This document shows, piece by piece, positions 37,798 through 46,949 of a stretch of 64,000 nucleotides of DNA. Made by a program: the position numbers and the translations under genes. The stretch spans positions 1 through 64,000 of the forward strand of contig NW_005200835.1 of the NCBI RefSeq assembly GCF_000372725.1, given 5' to 3'. Position 1 is the stretch's first letter; every line of letters starts with the position of its first letter. The notes under the pieces are model-generated. The model searched no databases and was not told where the DNA came from. It saw only the letters and a list, made by a program, of their open reading frames with translations. The stretch is from Emiliania huxleyi CCMP1516 (Eukaryota > Haptophyta > Isochrysidales > Noelaerhabdaceae).

Positions 37798-40631
37798 TCA
37801 CGCCCGCTGCTTCTTCTTGCGGTCACGGAAACGCACCCAGCGCGGCGCGACGATCGAGAGGGAGCGGCGGCCGGTTGCGCGCAAGCACCGCCCGCCGTCG
37901 CACCGCTCCGAGAGCGTGAAGGCGTGCCGTCCCGGCATGTACTCGGCGTTCCAAAACAAGTGGTACTCGCGGCCGGCGACGCACGGGAAGTCGACCGTCG
38001 CGGTGTGCCCCTCCGAGTTTGAGAAGCCGAGCGGCTCCTGCGCCCCAACGCGCGAGCAGGTGGCGTACACGGCGATGAGCGTGTCGCGCGTGGTGGACGA
38101 GACGCGGCACACGCCGCCCTCGCGGTACGCGCCCGGCTGCCAGACGAAGAACTCGTCCGCCTTGCCCGAGGCGTAGTTCGTGCCGGTGCTCGCGCGCAGC
38201 GGGGCGCGGCACGTCGCGCCGCGCCGCGTCTTGTCGCGGCACTCGGCGGCGAGCGTGTAGACCGCCGCCTCGCCGACGGAGCAGAGGCATTCCTCGTTGC
38301 AAGTCGTCGCCGTCCGGTCGTCGGTGGAGACACGCACCTTCATCGCGGTGACGGCCAGCTCGGCGGCGGCGGGCAGCGCCGCGGGGTGGCCGAGCTGGCC
38401 GAGGCTGCGGGAGCGCGAGGCCGGCGCGAGGCCGCCCTCCTGCGCCGCCTCGCGCCGCCCCTCGAGCTCGCTCGCCTCGAGGGAGCGGCGGCGCGGCTCG
38501 CCGACGAGGAGCGAGAGGGAGAAGAAGCGCTCGGCACGAGACCAGCTGGCGGCGAGGGGCGGGAGGGAGTGCGAGGCTCGCGCCTTGAGCGGCGGCAGCG
38601 GCGTGCACAGCCCCCTCCCATCTTGGTGGGACCAACGCGCCGCGCCGCCCGCCTCCGAAGCAGGGGATGCCGCCAGCGAGGTGCTCGCCTCGTCGGCGCG
38701 CACGCAGACGGAGCGGTGGGTCAGGATGTGGGCGAGCCCGTTGTTCTGCAGCGAGAGAACGAGGCTGCCGCTCGAGCCTCCACTCGACGCGCCGCTCAGG
38801 CTGACGCCGTGCACCTGCAGCTGCGCGCCCGCCGCTGCGAGCAAATAGGTTGCCGCGTACACCGACTGCTCAGCGATGGGGGCGATGCGGCTCGGCGCCG
38901 GCCAGAAGCCGTCCCGCGAGTTGCCAACCTACGCGGGGCCTTCCGAGCGGGCTGAGGGAAGCGCCCGCCCGCCGGAGCAGCCCCTCCCGGTAGCCACCAG
39001 CCTCGAGCGTAAACGAGTAGACGCCCTCGTCGCCCCACCCCCAGTCGTCCGCCTCGCCGTTGGTCGTGTAGCCGACCACCTCCCAGGCGCGGCCAGAGGC
39101 GTACCCGTTCCGCGCCTAGAAGGTTCCTAGGCGGTTCCTGGAAGGCTCCTAGAAGGCGCGGCCAGAGGCGTACCCGTCCCGCGCCGTCATCTCGAGCGCA
39201 AACTCCTGGTAGGCGGAGAGGTCCGCCACAGAGAGCTTCGCGCGCCAGTCGTACGAGAAGGGGAAGGCGAGGTCCTCGCCCCAGCCGTGCCTGCGGGGTC
39301 ATGTCCACAACTGATGTCCACTACTGATCAACTCATGTATTCATCGCCCAAGCCGTGCCTGCGAGATCATATGATTCTACTCCTCGCCCCCCAGCCGTGG
39401 CCTGCGCCACACTGCTTCGGCTCGCGTCCGGCCCCCGAGCCACTCTCGGCCGCGGCGCCAGCGCGTGCGGCCCCTGCTCCACCCCCGTTCGCCACTACCA
39501 CCGCCTCGCTACCACTACAGCCCGCGCCAGTGCAGCGTTGCCGCCGGGCGGTGCTCCTTGACCAGCGCGCGGATCGCCTATAGAAAAAAGAAATACAGAT
39601 GGGAAAAAGAAAAACACGCGCTGCTCCTTGACCAGCGCGCGGATAGCCTGCGTCTCGGGCTCCGAGAAGGCCGCCGTGCCGCGGTACTCCTCGGAGCAGC
39701 CCGAGCCGCTCGAGCCGATCGAGTCGTGCGCCCACTTGTGCCCAAAGTTGCGGTTGAGGTCGACCCCGTCGCCACTCTCGCGACCGCACGTCTTGAGACC
39801 GTTCTTGCGCCGCATGCCGCCGCCGCGCGGCGAGTGGGCGCGGTTCCACTCGTACCCGTCCGGGTTGGCGACCGGGACGAGCAGCAGCTTGCGGGACTGG
39901 ACGAGCCGCGCCTGCGGCCGTGAAAGGGGCCGCCGCCAGCGCGTGGGCGAGGTGTGGCCACGGTGGGGCGGAGGGGTGGAGGGGGTGGAGCAGCGCGCCG
40001 CTTGCGAGTCGGCGTCGCGGGCGGCCGAGTCGAGGGTGACTTGCAGGAAGCGGAGGAGGCACATGAGGGTCTGCGGCTCGCGCGCGTGGACCAGCGAGGT
40101 GTAGAGAACGGCTGGCCGTGCCGACGCGCGGGTGCACTCGCCCAGCCCCGCCGTGGCGCACCAGACGCGGAGCGGCCGGCCCTGCCGCGACTTGCCCTGC
40201 GTCGGCAGCTCGGTGAGCAAGGTCGGGTGCTCTGATCGGAGCCGCTCCAGCTCGGCGTAGGCCTCGCTCAGCGTGAGGAAGCCCCCCATCGAGCCCGACG
40301 CCAGCCGCCGTCCTGGCGCCTCGCCAACGCCCGGCCGCCGCTGCTCCGCGAGCGCCCGGCCGGCGGCGGCAGCGCGGCGCGCGTAGTGGGCGGTCGCATC
40401 GCGCGCCAGCAGCGTGGCGCGTGCACCCGCGGCCTCCTGCAGCCGCTGCCACTCCGCCGCCGCGAGGGTCAGCTCGACGTGCGATGCGTTTGCCTCGCGC
40501 AGCATCCGGATGGCGCGGCCGGCGGCGGGCGAGGCGCGGCCCACGCTTGCAGGCCAGGGCTGGTCGAGACGCGCTACCACATACCCGCCCTCGCCGGCAC
40601 TGGGTAGGGCTGGCGAGAAGAGGGAGAGCAT
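37798..40631 (-). CDS. M14 zinc carboxypeptidase with long C-terminal extension
   Basis: Metallocarboxypeptidase of the A/B type. Seen: ELPTQGKSRQGRPLRVW, the zinc HxxE in SLVHAREPQTLM, VPVANPDGYEWNR, RKNGLKTCGRESGDGVDLNR, NFGHKWA, GSGCSEEYRGTAAFSEPETQ, LHWHGWGEDLAFPFSYDW carrying the third zinc His, and VYSFTLE with the catalytic Glu. A beta-rich extension of about 370 residues follows and ends in a cysteine-rich part (TTCNEECLC, CSRVG, FPCVAG, SERCDGGRC). Exons in phase: 40631-40002, 39911-39648, 39577-39528, 39290-39185, 39115-39002, 38928-37798; predicted 764 residues. All five introns start with GC, and three carry duplicated or triplicated splice-junction sequence. No clear signal peptide on this first exon, though an upstream exon may supply one. 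Confidence 0.9.
39085..39185 (-). repeat. Exon-junction direct repeat (locus B)
   Basis: Two 32-bp copies with one mismatch, 69 bp apart. The 37-bp filler is built of 11-bp units TAGAAGGTTCC, TAGGCGGTTCC and TGGAAGGCTCC. Intron 39184-39116. Confidence 0.9.
39273..39406 (-). repeat. Triplicated acceptor junction (locus F)
   Basis: Three related copies of the segment that on the coding strand reads CAG|GC(C)ACGGCT, at 39273-39300, 39341-39370 and 39381-39406. The first two are 68 bp apart. Only the copy at 39290 gives an open continuation. Confidence 0.75.
39552..39649 (-). repeat. Exon-junction direct repeat (locus E)
   Basis: Two 28-bp copies with one mismatch, 70 bp apart, separated by a 42-bp A-rich (coding-strand T-rich) filler. 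Intron 39647-39578. Splicing joins ETQ to AIRALVKEH. Confidence 0.9.
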
Positions 40632-40756
40632 CGACCTTCCCTCGCGCCGCTGACCCTAGCGCAGCCTCTTCAAGCAGCGCCGGGGAGGGGGGGGAGGGCA
40701 ACCGCTGAAGAAAATGGTTCGGGAGCTGCACAAAAAAGGGCAAAACGCTGGAGAGG

Positions 40757-40840
40757 TATATAAAAGCATGATGGGGCGCTTTCCCCGTTAAATCAACGGC
40801 ACCCCCTGCTGAATGCGGGGGCGCCCTCGATTTAACGGGG
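40757..40840 (+). other. TATA box followed by a perfect 12-bp hairpin
   Basis: TATATAAAA at 40757 is followed 18 bp later by CCCCGTTAAATC (40783-40794), pairing with GATTTAACGGGG (40829-40840). Inside, CCCCC and GGGGG can also pair; outside, GCGCT and AGCGC pair. It could be a small RNA gene, a terminator-like or cruciform element. No protein reading. Confidence 0.5.
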
Positions 40841-40985
40841 CCAGCGCTCCATCCTGCTTGCATATACCTCGCTCCCGTAGGCCCGTCGCTCCGTAGCCCA
40901 GTAGCGCGCCCCCGCCACCGTCAGTTTTCGCGCCCTCCTCGGGCAGGGCACCCATGGAGCGGCATCAGACGGATTGGCATAATTT

Positions 40986-41370
40986 TCAACCGGGCGGTAA
41001 ATTTGCTGTTACGGATGATAACCTTGACATATTTGTAGAAGAAGATGGTTCTGGCGGTCCTAGATATTGTTTGATTGCCTTTTCTTTGTAGTCAACAAGT
41101 GGCGGGCCTTGGGCGTGTTCAGGACGCGGTGCGACAGTTTCCACTCGGTGAACGAGCGCGCCTGCGTGTGCATCTGTACGAGAGCTCTTACCGTAGGCTC
41201 GCCTGTATGCTTGTAGTCGCGCGTGTCCGTCGTTGGTCGATTTACCGATTTTGTAGCGGTGGCGGTCGCTTTTGAGTTTGTTGCTTATACAGTATACGAT
41301 GGTTTTATTTTTCACGTCGTACTTTTCTAGAAATTCGTCTATGTCCATGCCTGCGGCGCTGCTAAAAATT
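40986..41370 (-). pseudogene. Remnant of a GIY-YIG/T5orf172-like nuclease domain, AT-rich
   Basis: A markedly AT-richer island. The reading MDIDEFLEKYDVKNKTIVYC followed by RYKIGKSTNDGHARLQAYRR resembles the start of GIY-YIG-like (T5orf172/MUG113) domains common in phages, giant viruses and some protists. It is broken, with a few breaks. Origin is uncertain: possible old viral or mobile insertion judging by composition. Treated as a fossil. Confidence 0.35.
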
Positions 41371-41371
41371 A

Positions 41372-41600
41372 CGGGCATTGTAGTTCGGGCCCACCTCCGC
41401 CACGCTGTCCAGCAGCTGGGCGGCGCTCGCCATCTCGACCGCGTCGTCCTCCGGCGGAAGCTCCGCGTTGCCCGCGGCCGCTTCCCGAGCGCGCTCGTCG
41501 CGCATCCGCTCGTGGTGGGCCTGCCGACGCGCCACGCCGGCGCCCGTGTGCCTCGCCGCCGCGTCCGCGGCGACGGCATCGATGCTGTCTGCCCGAGCGT
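41372..41600 (-). CDS. Unrecognised coding fragment
   Basis: A GC-rich minus-strand reading with protein-like composition: ADSIDAVAADAAARHTGAGV, ARRQAHHERMRDERAREAAA, DDAVEMASAAQLLDSVAEVG. Helical, acidic/basic mix. It ends where the AT-rich nuclease-like remnant begins. It may be an exon of a disrupted gene. Confidence 0.3.
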
Positions 41601-41926
41601 GACTCGCAACTCCACGATTTGCGGTCCACCGACAAATTTGGCTGCCCCCATCAAAGTTGCTTCCTTCCTTAGATACATACATACCTAACCGTGAGTTGTC
41701 TGTTACACCCCCTATTACAAACCTGCCAACGTAGACTGTAGACGCCCCATTGCCGCATGCCGGGGAATGTGAATGAGAACTCCAGAGGGCAGAGAAGTCC
41801 GATGTGAACGATGTGTGAACACGACCCTGCCAAGCGCGCCCACACCACAAGCCACACAAACGACAAAGGGCCGTGGAGTGCGGAGAGGCGAGGCTGCCTC
41901 AAGGCGATGATCGCGCAAACCAGACA

Positions 41927-42391
41927 CTAGGGCGCCGCCCTCTGGCCCGCCGCCGTGCGCGCCGCCCCCATCTTCAGCTCCGCCACCTGGTCGAGCGCGT
42001 CGCCGAGCAGCCCCTTGGCCACGCCCAGGTCGCGCAGCTGCTCCACGCCGCCGCTCGCCCGCACCTCGGCGGCGTGGTCGGCCACGTAGCGGCGGCACTG
42101 CGCGAGGAGCCGCCCGTCGCCCGTCGTGTGCGCCGCCTCGAGCAGCGGCACGGCGCTCGCCGGCCCGACGCTCTCCTGCAGCGCCTGCGCGCAGAGCCGC
42201 TCGAGGCGCGGCACCTGGTACATCTGCGCCAGCTCCCGCAGCACGAGCGCGCGCCGCGCCTGCTCGCCCTCCCCCTCGCCGAGGTCGAGCTGGTCGGTGC
42301 AGAGGTAGTCGATGAAGGCGGTGAAGCTGGCGAGGTCCGTCTTGGGCACCGTGATCTCGGCGGCGTCGCGCTCCTTGCACGCCGCCACCAC
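41927..42391 (-). pseudogene. BTB domain fragment, partial duplicate of the gene at 45-47 kb
   Basis: Carries KERDAAEITVPKTDLASFTA, FIDYLCTDQLDLGEGEGEQA, YQVPRLERLCAQALQESVGP and a complete C-terminus ending DALDQVAELKMGAA. It is nearly identical in DNA to 45430-45615 but lacks the N-terminal half of the BTB domain and all NHL repeats, and begins abruptly after an unrelated AT-rich sequence. Hence a truncated copy, though it preserves a 3' end that the other copy has lost. Confidence 0.7.
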
Positions 42392-42497
42392 ACAGGGATT
42401 TTAAATGATCACGTTGTATGGGAGGCAGGGTGGGAGGTTTCTTAATCTAAGCCGTAAATGGGTCCGGCGCATGATTTTACTTCTCCATAACCCTGGT

Positions 42498-43037
42498 TCA
42501 CTTAGAGAAAATATGACAATATCGGATATCGTCCTGCTCAGGGCCATCTCGCAGCAGCAGGGTGGGAGTGTCTCCAAGGCGTCGGTCCTCGCGATCGTGC
42601 GGGTGGTTGTAACAACACGGGAGCTCAGGGTGGTCACGGCATGCACGGCAGATGATCTCCTTTGCGACCGCCGGCGCTGGCTGGTCGTAGTCAGGTGGTG
42701 CTGCGCCCGTGGTCCAGAGCTCGTGGCCAGACGTCTCCTCCGGCGCGAGGCTGCACGTCACAGGGCAGGCCTTCTTAACTTCATCCACGCAGGTCGTGTC
42801 GCAGGCCGAGCTGGTGGCGTCGCAGAGGCCAAAGCCTTTCGCTTGCTCGCACGTCGGGGTGAAGCCGGCGTCACACGGTGCCAGAGCTGGGGCAAAGAAG
42901 GGCTCGCGCGCTTTCGGAGTGACGTTTTGCGCTGCCTCGCGCAGGTCGTTAGGCGCGGGCGCCGCGAGGGCGGCGACGACAATAAAAATGTATATATATC
43001 TCTGGAGGGGAATAAAAAGAAACCTCTTGCGCCTCAC
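42498..43037 (-). CDS. Secreted cysteine-rich protein with ShK-like motif
   Basis: A hydrophobic leader (IYIFIVVAALAAPAP) precedes CDAGFTPTCEQAKGFGLCDA, then CDTTCVDEVKKACPVTCS. This spacing resembles the ShKT toxin-like fold used in many secreted enzymes and adhesins. A second set CRACRDHPELPCCYNH follows. No in-frame ATG is seen at the start, so an upstream exon is likely or the gene is partial. About 170 residues; function unknown. Confidence 0.45.
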   Translation of the reverse strand: MRRKRFLFIPLQRYIYIFIVVAALAAPAPNDLREAAQNVTPKAREPFFAPALAPCDAGFTPTCEQAKGFGLCDATSSACDTTCVDEVKKACPVTCSLAPEETSGHELWTTGAAPPDYDQPAPAVAKEIICRACRDHPELPCCYNHPHDREDRRLGDTPTLLLRDGPEQDDIRYCHIFSK

Positions 43038-43169
43038 GTACGGATCATGTAGTCTGTCAGTGTGCCCGTGGTAGTGAGAGACTGCTGGTGAGAAGCCGGA
43101 GGAAGGTCGCTAGTCGAGAGAGATCGCCAGTGGAATAGGGAGTCCACCGTGCTGCGAGCCTGTCGCTGT

Positions 43170-43425
43170 CCCTTGTCAGGAGCAGGAGAACTAGGAGAGC
43201 GCAACCAGTAGGAGGCCCGCGCCTGCCCCCGTGCCGCCGGGTGCAACCTGTCCTATACGAGAGAGGAATCCCTGGGACCCTGTCGTGTGGGTGAACCCTG
43301 CCCAGCCCCCCTCCGTGTCGCGATGCGCTCCCCGCTCCCGTTCCCCTGTGTCCCTGATCGTCCTTCCAAGATCCTGCTCGTGCAGGTGGGGACCCTGTCC
43401 CTCTCCCACCCCTCGTTTGGCGTGC
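43170..43425 (-). repeat. Dispersed repeat, family with copies at 47.4 and 60.6 kb
   Basis: The reverse complement contains CTCCTGCTCCTGACAAGGGA and CCCCACCTGCACGAGCAGGA, both found at 60.6 kb. The ACGAGGGATGGGGGAGG-like part also occurs near 47430. Confidence 0.7.
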
Positions 43426-43511
43426 CCGTTTTATTTAATTATTTATTTATGTAGTCCCCAGAATCGCTGTCCTCGGATTCTGAAAACCTGGTTTTTTCTC
43501 TTTCTGGCGGC

Positions 43512-45053
43512 ATGAGCGGCGCCCTCCCAACCCGTCTCGCCGACCTGGCTCGGGGCGACCTGGCCTCGCTGCGCGCCTTCCTCTCCGGGCGGCGGACGCG
43601 CGGCACGTCGCTCGCGGCCCAGCTCGACGCGCGGCACGACACCGAGAAGCAGGACACGCTGCTCACCTGGGCCGCTCGTCACGGGCAGGCCGAAGCGGTG
43701 CGGCTGCTGCTCGAGGGCGGCGCGAGCGTGGGGGCGACGACTGGCGGCGGCGCTTCCGCGCTGTATATCGCGTGCCAGAACGGCCACCTCGACTGCGTCC
43801 GGCTGCTCCTCGAGGCTGGCGCGGCGACCGACCAAGCCAAGCAGAACGGCGCCACGCCGCTGTTCGCCGCGTGCTACAAGGGCCACCTCGAGTGCGCCCA
43901 GCTGCTGCGCGACGCTGGCGCTGACATCAGCCAGGCGAGGAACGATGGTACCACGCCGCTGTTCATGGCCTCCCAGAACGGCCACCTCGAGTGCGCCCGG
44001 CTGCTCCTCGAGGCTGGCGCGGCGACCGACCAAGCCAAGCAGAACGGCGCCACGCCGCTGTTCATCGCGTGCTACAAGGGCCACCTCGAGATCGCCCGGC
44101 TGCTCCGCGAGGCTGGCGCGGCGGTCAACCAAGCCCGCAACAACGGCGCCACGCCGCTGTTCATGGCGTGCAATAAGGGCCACCTCGAGATCGCCCGGCT
44201 GCTCCTCGAGGCTGGTGCGGCGGTCAGCCAGGCCGAGCAGAATGGCGTCACGCCGCTGTACATCGCGAGCCAGGAGGGCCACATCGAGTGCGTGCGGCTG
44301 CTTCGCGACGCTGGCGCTGGCATCAACCAAGCGATGAACGACGGTACCACGCCGCTGTTCATAGCGAGCCAGGAGGGCCAGCTCGAGTGCGTTCGGCTGC
44401 TGCGCGACGCTGGCGCGGCGGTCAACCAAGCCCGCAACGACGGCGCCACGTCGCTGTTCGTTGCGTGCCAGCACGGCCAGCTCGAGTGCGTCCGGCTGCT
44501 CCTCGAGGCTGGCGCGGCGATCGACCAGGCTGATGAGCAAGGCGCCACGCCGCTGTTCGTTGCAGGCCACTTCGGGCAGCTCGAGGTCGCCAAGCTCCTC
44601 TCCTCCTACGGCGCCTCCCGCGCCGCTACGCCCTTCGGCACGCCCGAGGAGGTTGCAACGGAAGAAGGCCACGCCGACCTCGCCGCCTGGCTGGTCGCCA
44701 GCCGCGGCTGGACGCCGCTCGCGCACCTTGAGACCCTCACCGCCGCCCGCGCCACCTCCCTCCTCCGCAGCGGCGCAAGCCTGCACGAGGGCGAGCCGAC
44801 GCCGCTGCGGCGCGCCGCGGGCGGCGAGGGCGAGGCGGCGGCGCTGGTCCGGCGGGCGGCGGCGCCGTGGTCGCCGGCAAGCCACCCGCTCTTCCCCGCG
44901 GCGGCCCGCGCGCGGGCGGCGCTCCTCGTCCGCTCGATCTACGAGATCCACGAGCGGTACCACCTCGACTCGGCCGGAGCCACGAACGGCATCGCGGCGC
45001 TCGACTTTGGCCACTGCGTCTTGGGCTTCGCCATCACGCGCGAGATGCAGTAG
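43512..45053 (+). CDS. Ankyrin-repeat protein
   Basis: 513 residues, intronless. After an N-terminal segment (MSGALPTRLADLARGDLASL) come about ten 33-residue ankyrin repeats, most reading NGATPLFxAC..GHLEC.RLLLEAGA. DNA similarity between units is high, indicating recent expansion. The C-terminal ~140 residues (TPFGTPEEVATEEGHADLAA, SHPLFPAAARARAALLVRSI, YEIHERYHLDSAGATNGIAA) look like a distinct helical domain. Ankyrin arrays bind proteins; the partner is unknown. The gene lies in a rearranged accessory patch between two BTB pieces. Confidence 0.9.
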   Translation: MSGALPTRLADLARGDLASLRAFLSGRRTRGTSLAAQLDARHDTEKQDTLLTWAARHGQAEAVRLLLEGGASVGATTGGGASALYIACQNGHLDCVRLLLEAGAATDQAKQNGATPLFAACYKGHLECAQLLRDAGADISQARNDGTTPLFMASQNGHLECARLLLEAGAATDQAKQNGATPLFIACYKGHLEIARLLREAGAAVNQARNNGATPLFMACNKGHLEIARLLLEAGAAVSQAEQNGVTPLYIASQEGHIECVRLLRDAGAGINQAMNDGTTPLFIASQEGQLECVRLLRDAGAAVNQARNDGATSLFVACQHGQLECVRLLLEAGAAIDQADEQGATPLFVAGHFGQLEVAKLLSSYGASRAATPFGTPEEVATEEGHADLAAWLVASRGWTPLAHLETLTAARATSLLRSGASLHEGEPTPLRRAAGGEGEAAALVRRAAAPWSPASHPLFPAAARARAALLVRSIYEIHERYHLDSAGATNGIAALDFGHCVLGFAITREMQ

Positions 45054-45122
45054 GGGAGTTGCAGCCCTCACGCTCACGGCCGACGGCGCTGTGAAAATGG
45101 TGCGGCGTCGTTGAATCTTTTA

Positions 45123-45388
45123 GCGTGTTAGTGCCAGTGCGCGCCAGTCCCGTGCCCAGACAGCAACCGCCCTGCGAATTCTTTTACCTGTGGTTGTAGC
45201 GAGCACTTCGGGTGGTCCGCCGCCACACCCAATGCATGCCGATGCCAAAGCGTGTTAGTGCCAGTGCGCGCCAGTTCCCGTGCCCAGCTCAGCAACCGCC
45301 CTGCGAATTCTTTTACCTGTGGTTGTAGCTTGTAGCGAGCACTTCGGGTGGTCCGCGCCGCCACACCCAATGCATGCCGATGCCAAAC
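45123..45388. repeat. Tandem duplication of a ~127-bp segment
   Basis: 45123-45249 and 45250-45388 are near-identical and contain GTGTTAGTGCCAGTGCGCG, GCGAATTCTTTTACCTG and CACCCAATGCATGCCGATGC. The second copy has a small insertion and leads straight into the BTB coding remnant. Confidence 0.9.
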
Positions 45389-46853
45389 ATCTTCCCATAG
45401 CACTCGGACCTGGTCGAGCGCGTCGCCGAGCAGAGCCGCTCGAGGCGCGGCACCTGGTACATCTGCGCCAGCTCCCGCAGCACGAGCGCGCGCCGCGCCT
45501 GCTCGCCCTCCCCCTCGCCGAGGTCGAGCTGGTCGGTGCAGAGGTAGTCGATGAAGGCGGTGAAGCTGGCGAGGTCCGTCTTGGGCACCGTGATCTCGGC
45601 GGCGTCGCGCTCCTTCATGCCGATGCCAAACATCTTCCCATAGTACTCGGTCTCGGACCGCACGCAGAGCAGGTTCTTGCTCACGTGCTCGATGCGCTCC
45701 TCGTCGTCGCCGAGGAGGAAGGTGACCAGGCCGGTGGGGAGGGCGGGGTCGCCCCGCATCTTCTTCATGTCGGCAAAGAAGGTCGAGGGCGCCACCACGA
45801 GCGGCGCAAAGGAGGGAGGCGGAGGAGGCGCAGCCACGCAGACCTGGCGGAGAGCCGAGTCCTTTGTGCGGACCACAGAGTGCTGCCGTCGGGGCTGATG
45901 GCGACGCTGACTGGGTTGTCGAACTGAGCTTCACGGCCCACGCCATCAGAGCTGCCCCCAGCGCCGCTGCCCGCGAGCGTAGTCACCACGCCCGTCGCCA
46001 CCTCCACGCGCCGGATCTTGCGGTTGCTGTAGTCCGCCACAAACAGCGCGCTGCCGTCCGGGCTGACGGCGACAGTGGCTGGGCGCGAGAACTGCGCTGC
46101 GCCGCCCACACCATCGGCGCTGCCTTGGGCGCCGCTGCCCGCGACAGTCGTCACTGCGCCCGTCGCCACCTCCACGCGCCGGATCTTGCGGTTGCCGAAG
46201 TCCGCCACAAACAGCGCGCTGCCGTCCGGGCTGATGGTGACGCCGAATATGTCGTTGAACTGCGCCGCGTCGCCCACGCCATCCGCGTCGCCTCCTTCGC
46301 CGCTGCCCGCGAGCGCAGTCACAGCGCCAGTCGCCACCTCTACCCGCCGGATCTTGCAGAAATCCGCCACAAATAGCACGCTGCCGTCGGGGCTGGTGAC
46401 GCCGTATAGGTCCTGAAACTGCGCTGCGTCGGCCATGCCATCCGCGTCGCCTTCTCCGCCGCTGCCCGCGAGCGTAGACACAGTGCCAGTCGCCACCTCC
46501 ACCCGTCGGATCTTGTGGTTGTCGCAGTCCGCCACAAACAGCGCGCTACCGTCGGGGCTGAGCGCAATATCGCGGCAATCCTCGCAGGTCGCGACGGTGC
46601 GGATGCGCCCGGCCGCCGACACGTGCAGCAGCGAGCCCTCCTTAGTCGAGACGTACCAGCCGCCCGCGCGATCGCTTGCGACGGCACGCAGGAGCGATGC
46701 CAGAGGGCCGGCCTCGCCCTCGAGCGCCAGCGTGGTGACCTGGCCAACGACGCGCGCGCCAAAGATGGGCGCCTCGAAGCCACCCGCGACCGGCACAGCC
46801 TCGCCCTCCTCCTCGCCGGCGGTGCGGGCGCGCTTTCGGGAGGACACACACAT
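45313..46853 (-). CDS. NHL-repeat and BTB-domain protein, rearranged 3' end
   Basis: The chosen ATG opens MCVSSRKRARTAGEEEGEAV. Four to five NHL beta-propeller repeats follow (SPDGSALFVADCDNHKIRRV, then VATGTVSTLAGSG and variants). A BTB/POZ domain comes next (ERIEHVSKNLLCVRSETEYY, then KERDAAEITVPKTDLASFTA), a combination used by substrate adaptors of cullin-3 E3 ligases. NHL and BTB lie in different frames at about 45880 with no room for an intron, so a one-base change is likely. After RLERLC the sequence jumps: about 185 bp present in the 42-kb copy are missing at a GCAG microhomology, and an internal piece (CATGCCGATGCCAAACATC) is repeated. Probably a decayed gene. Confidence 0.7.
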
Positions 46854-46949
46854 GCGAAGGGGTATGCACAGCGCGCGGGGGTTTCGGTCATTTGTGTCTG
46901 CGGCATTTTGTGTGTCGCCGCCGCTCACTCTTACTACAGAATATAGCAT

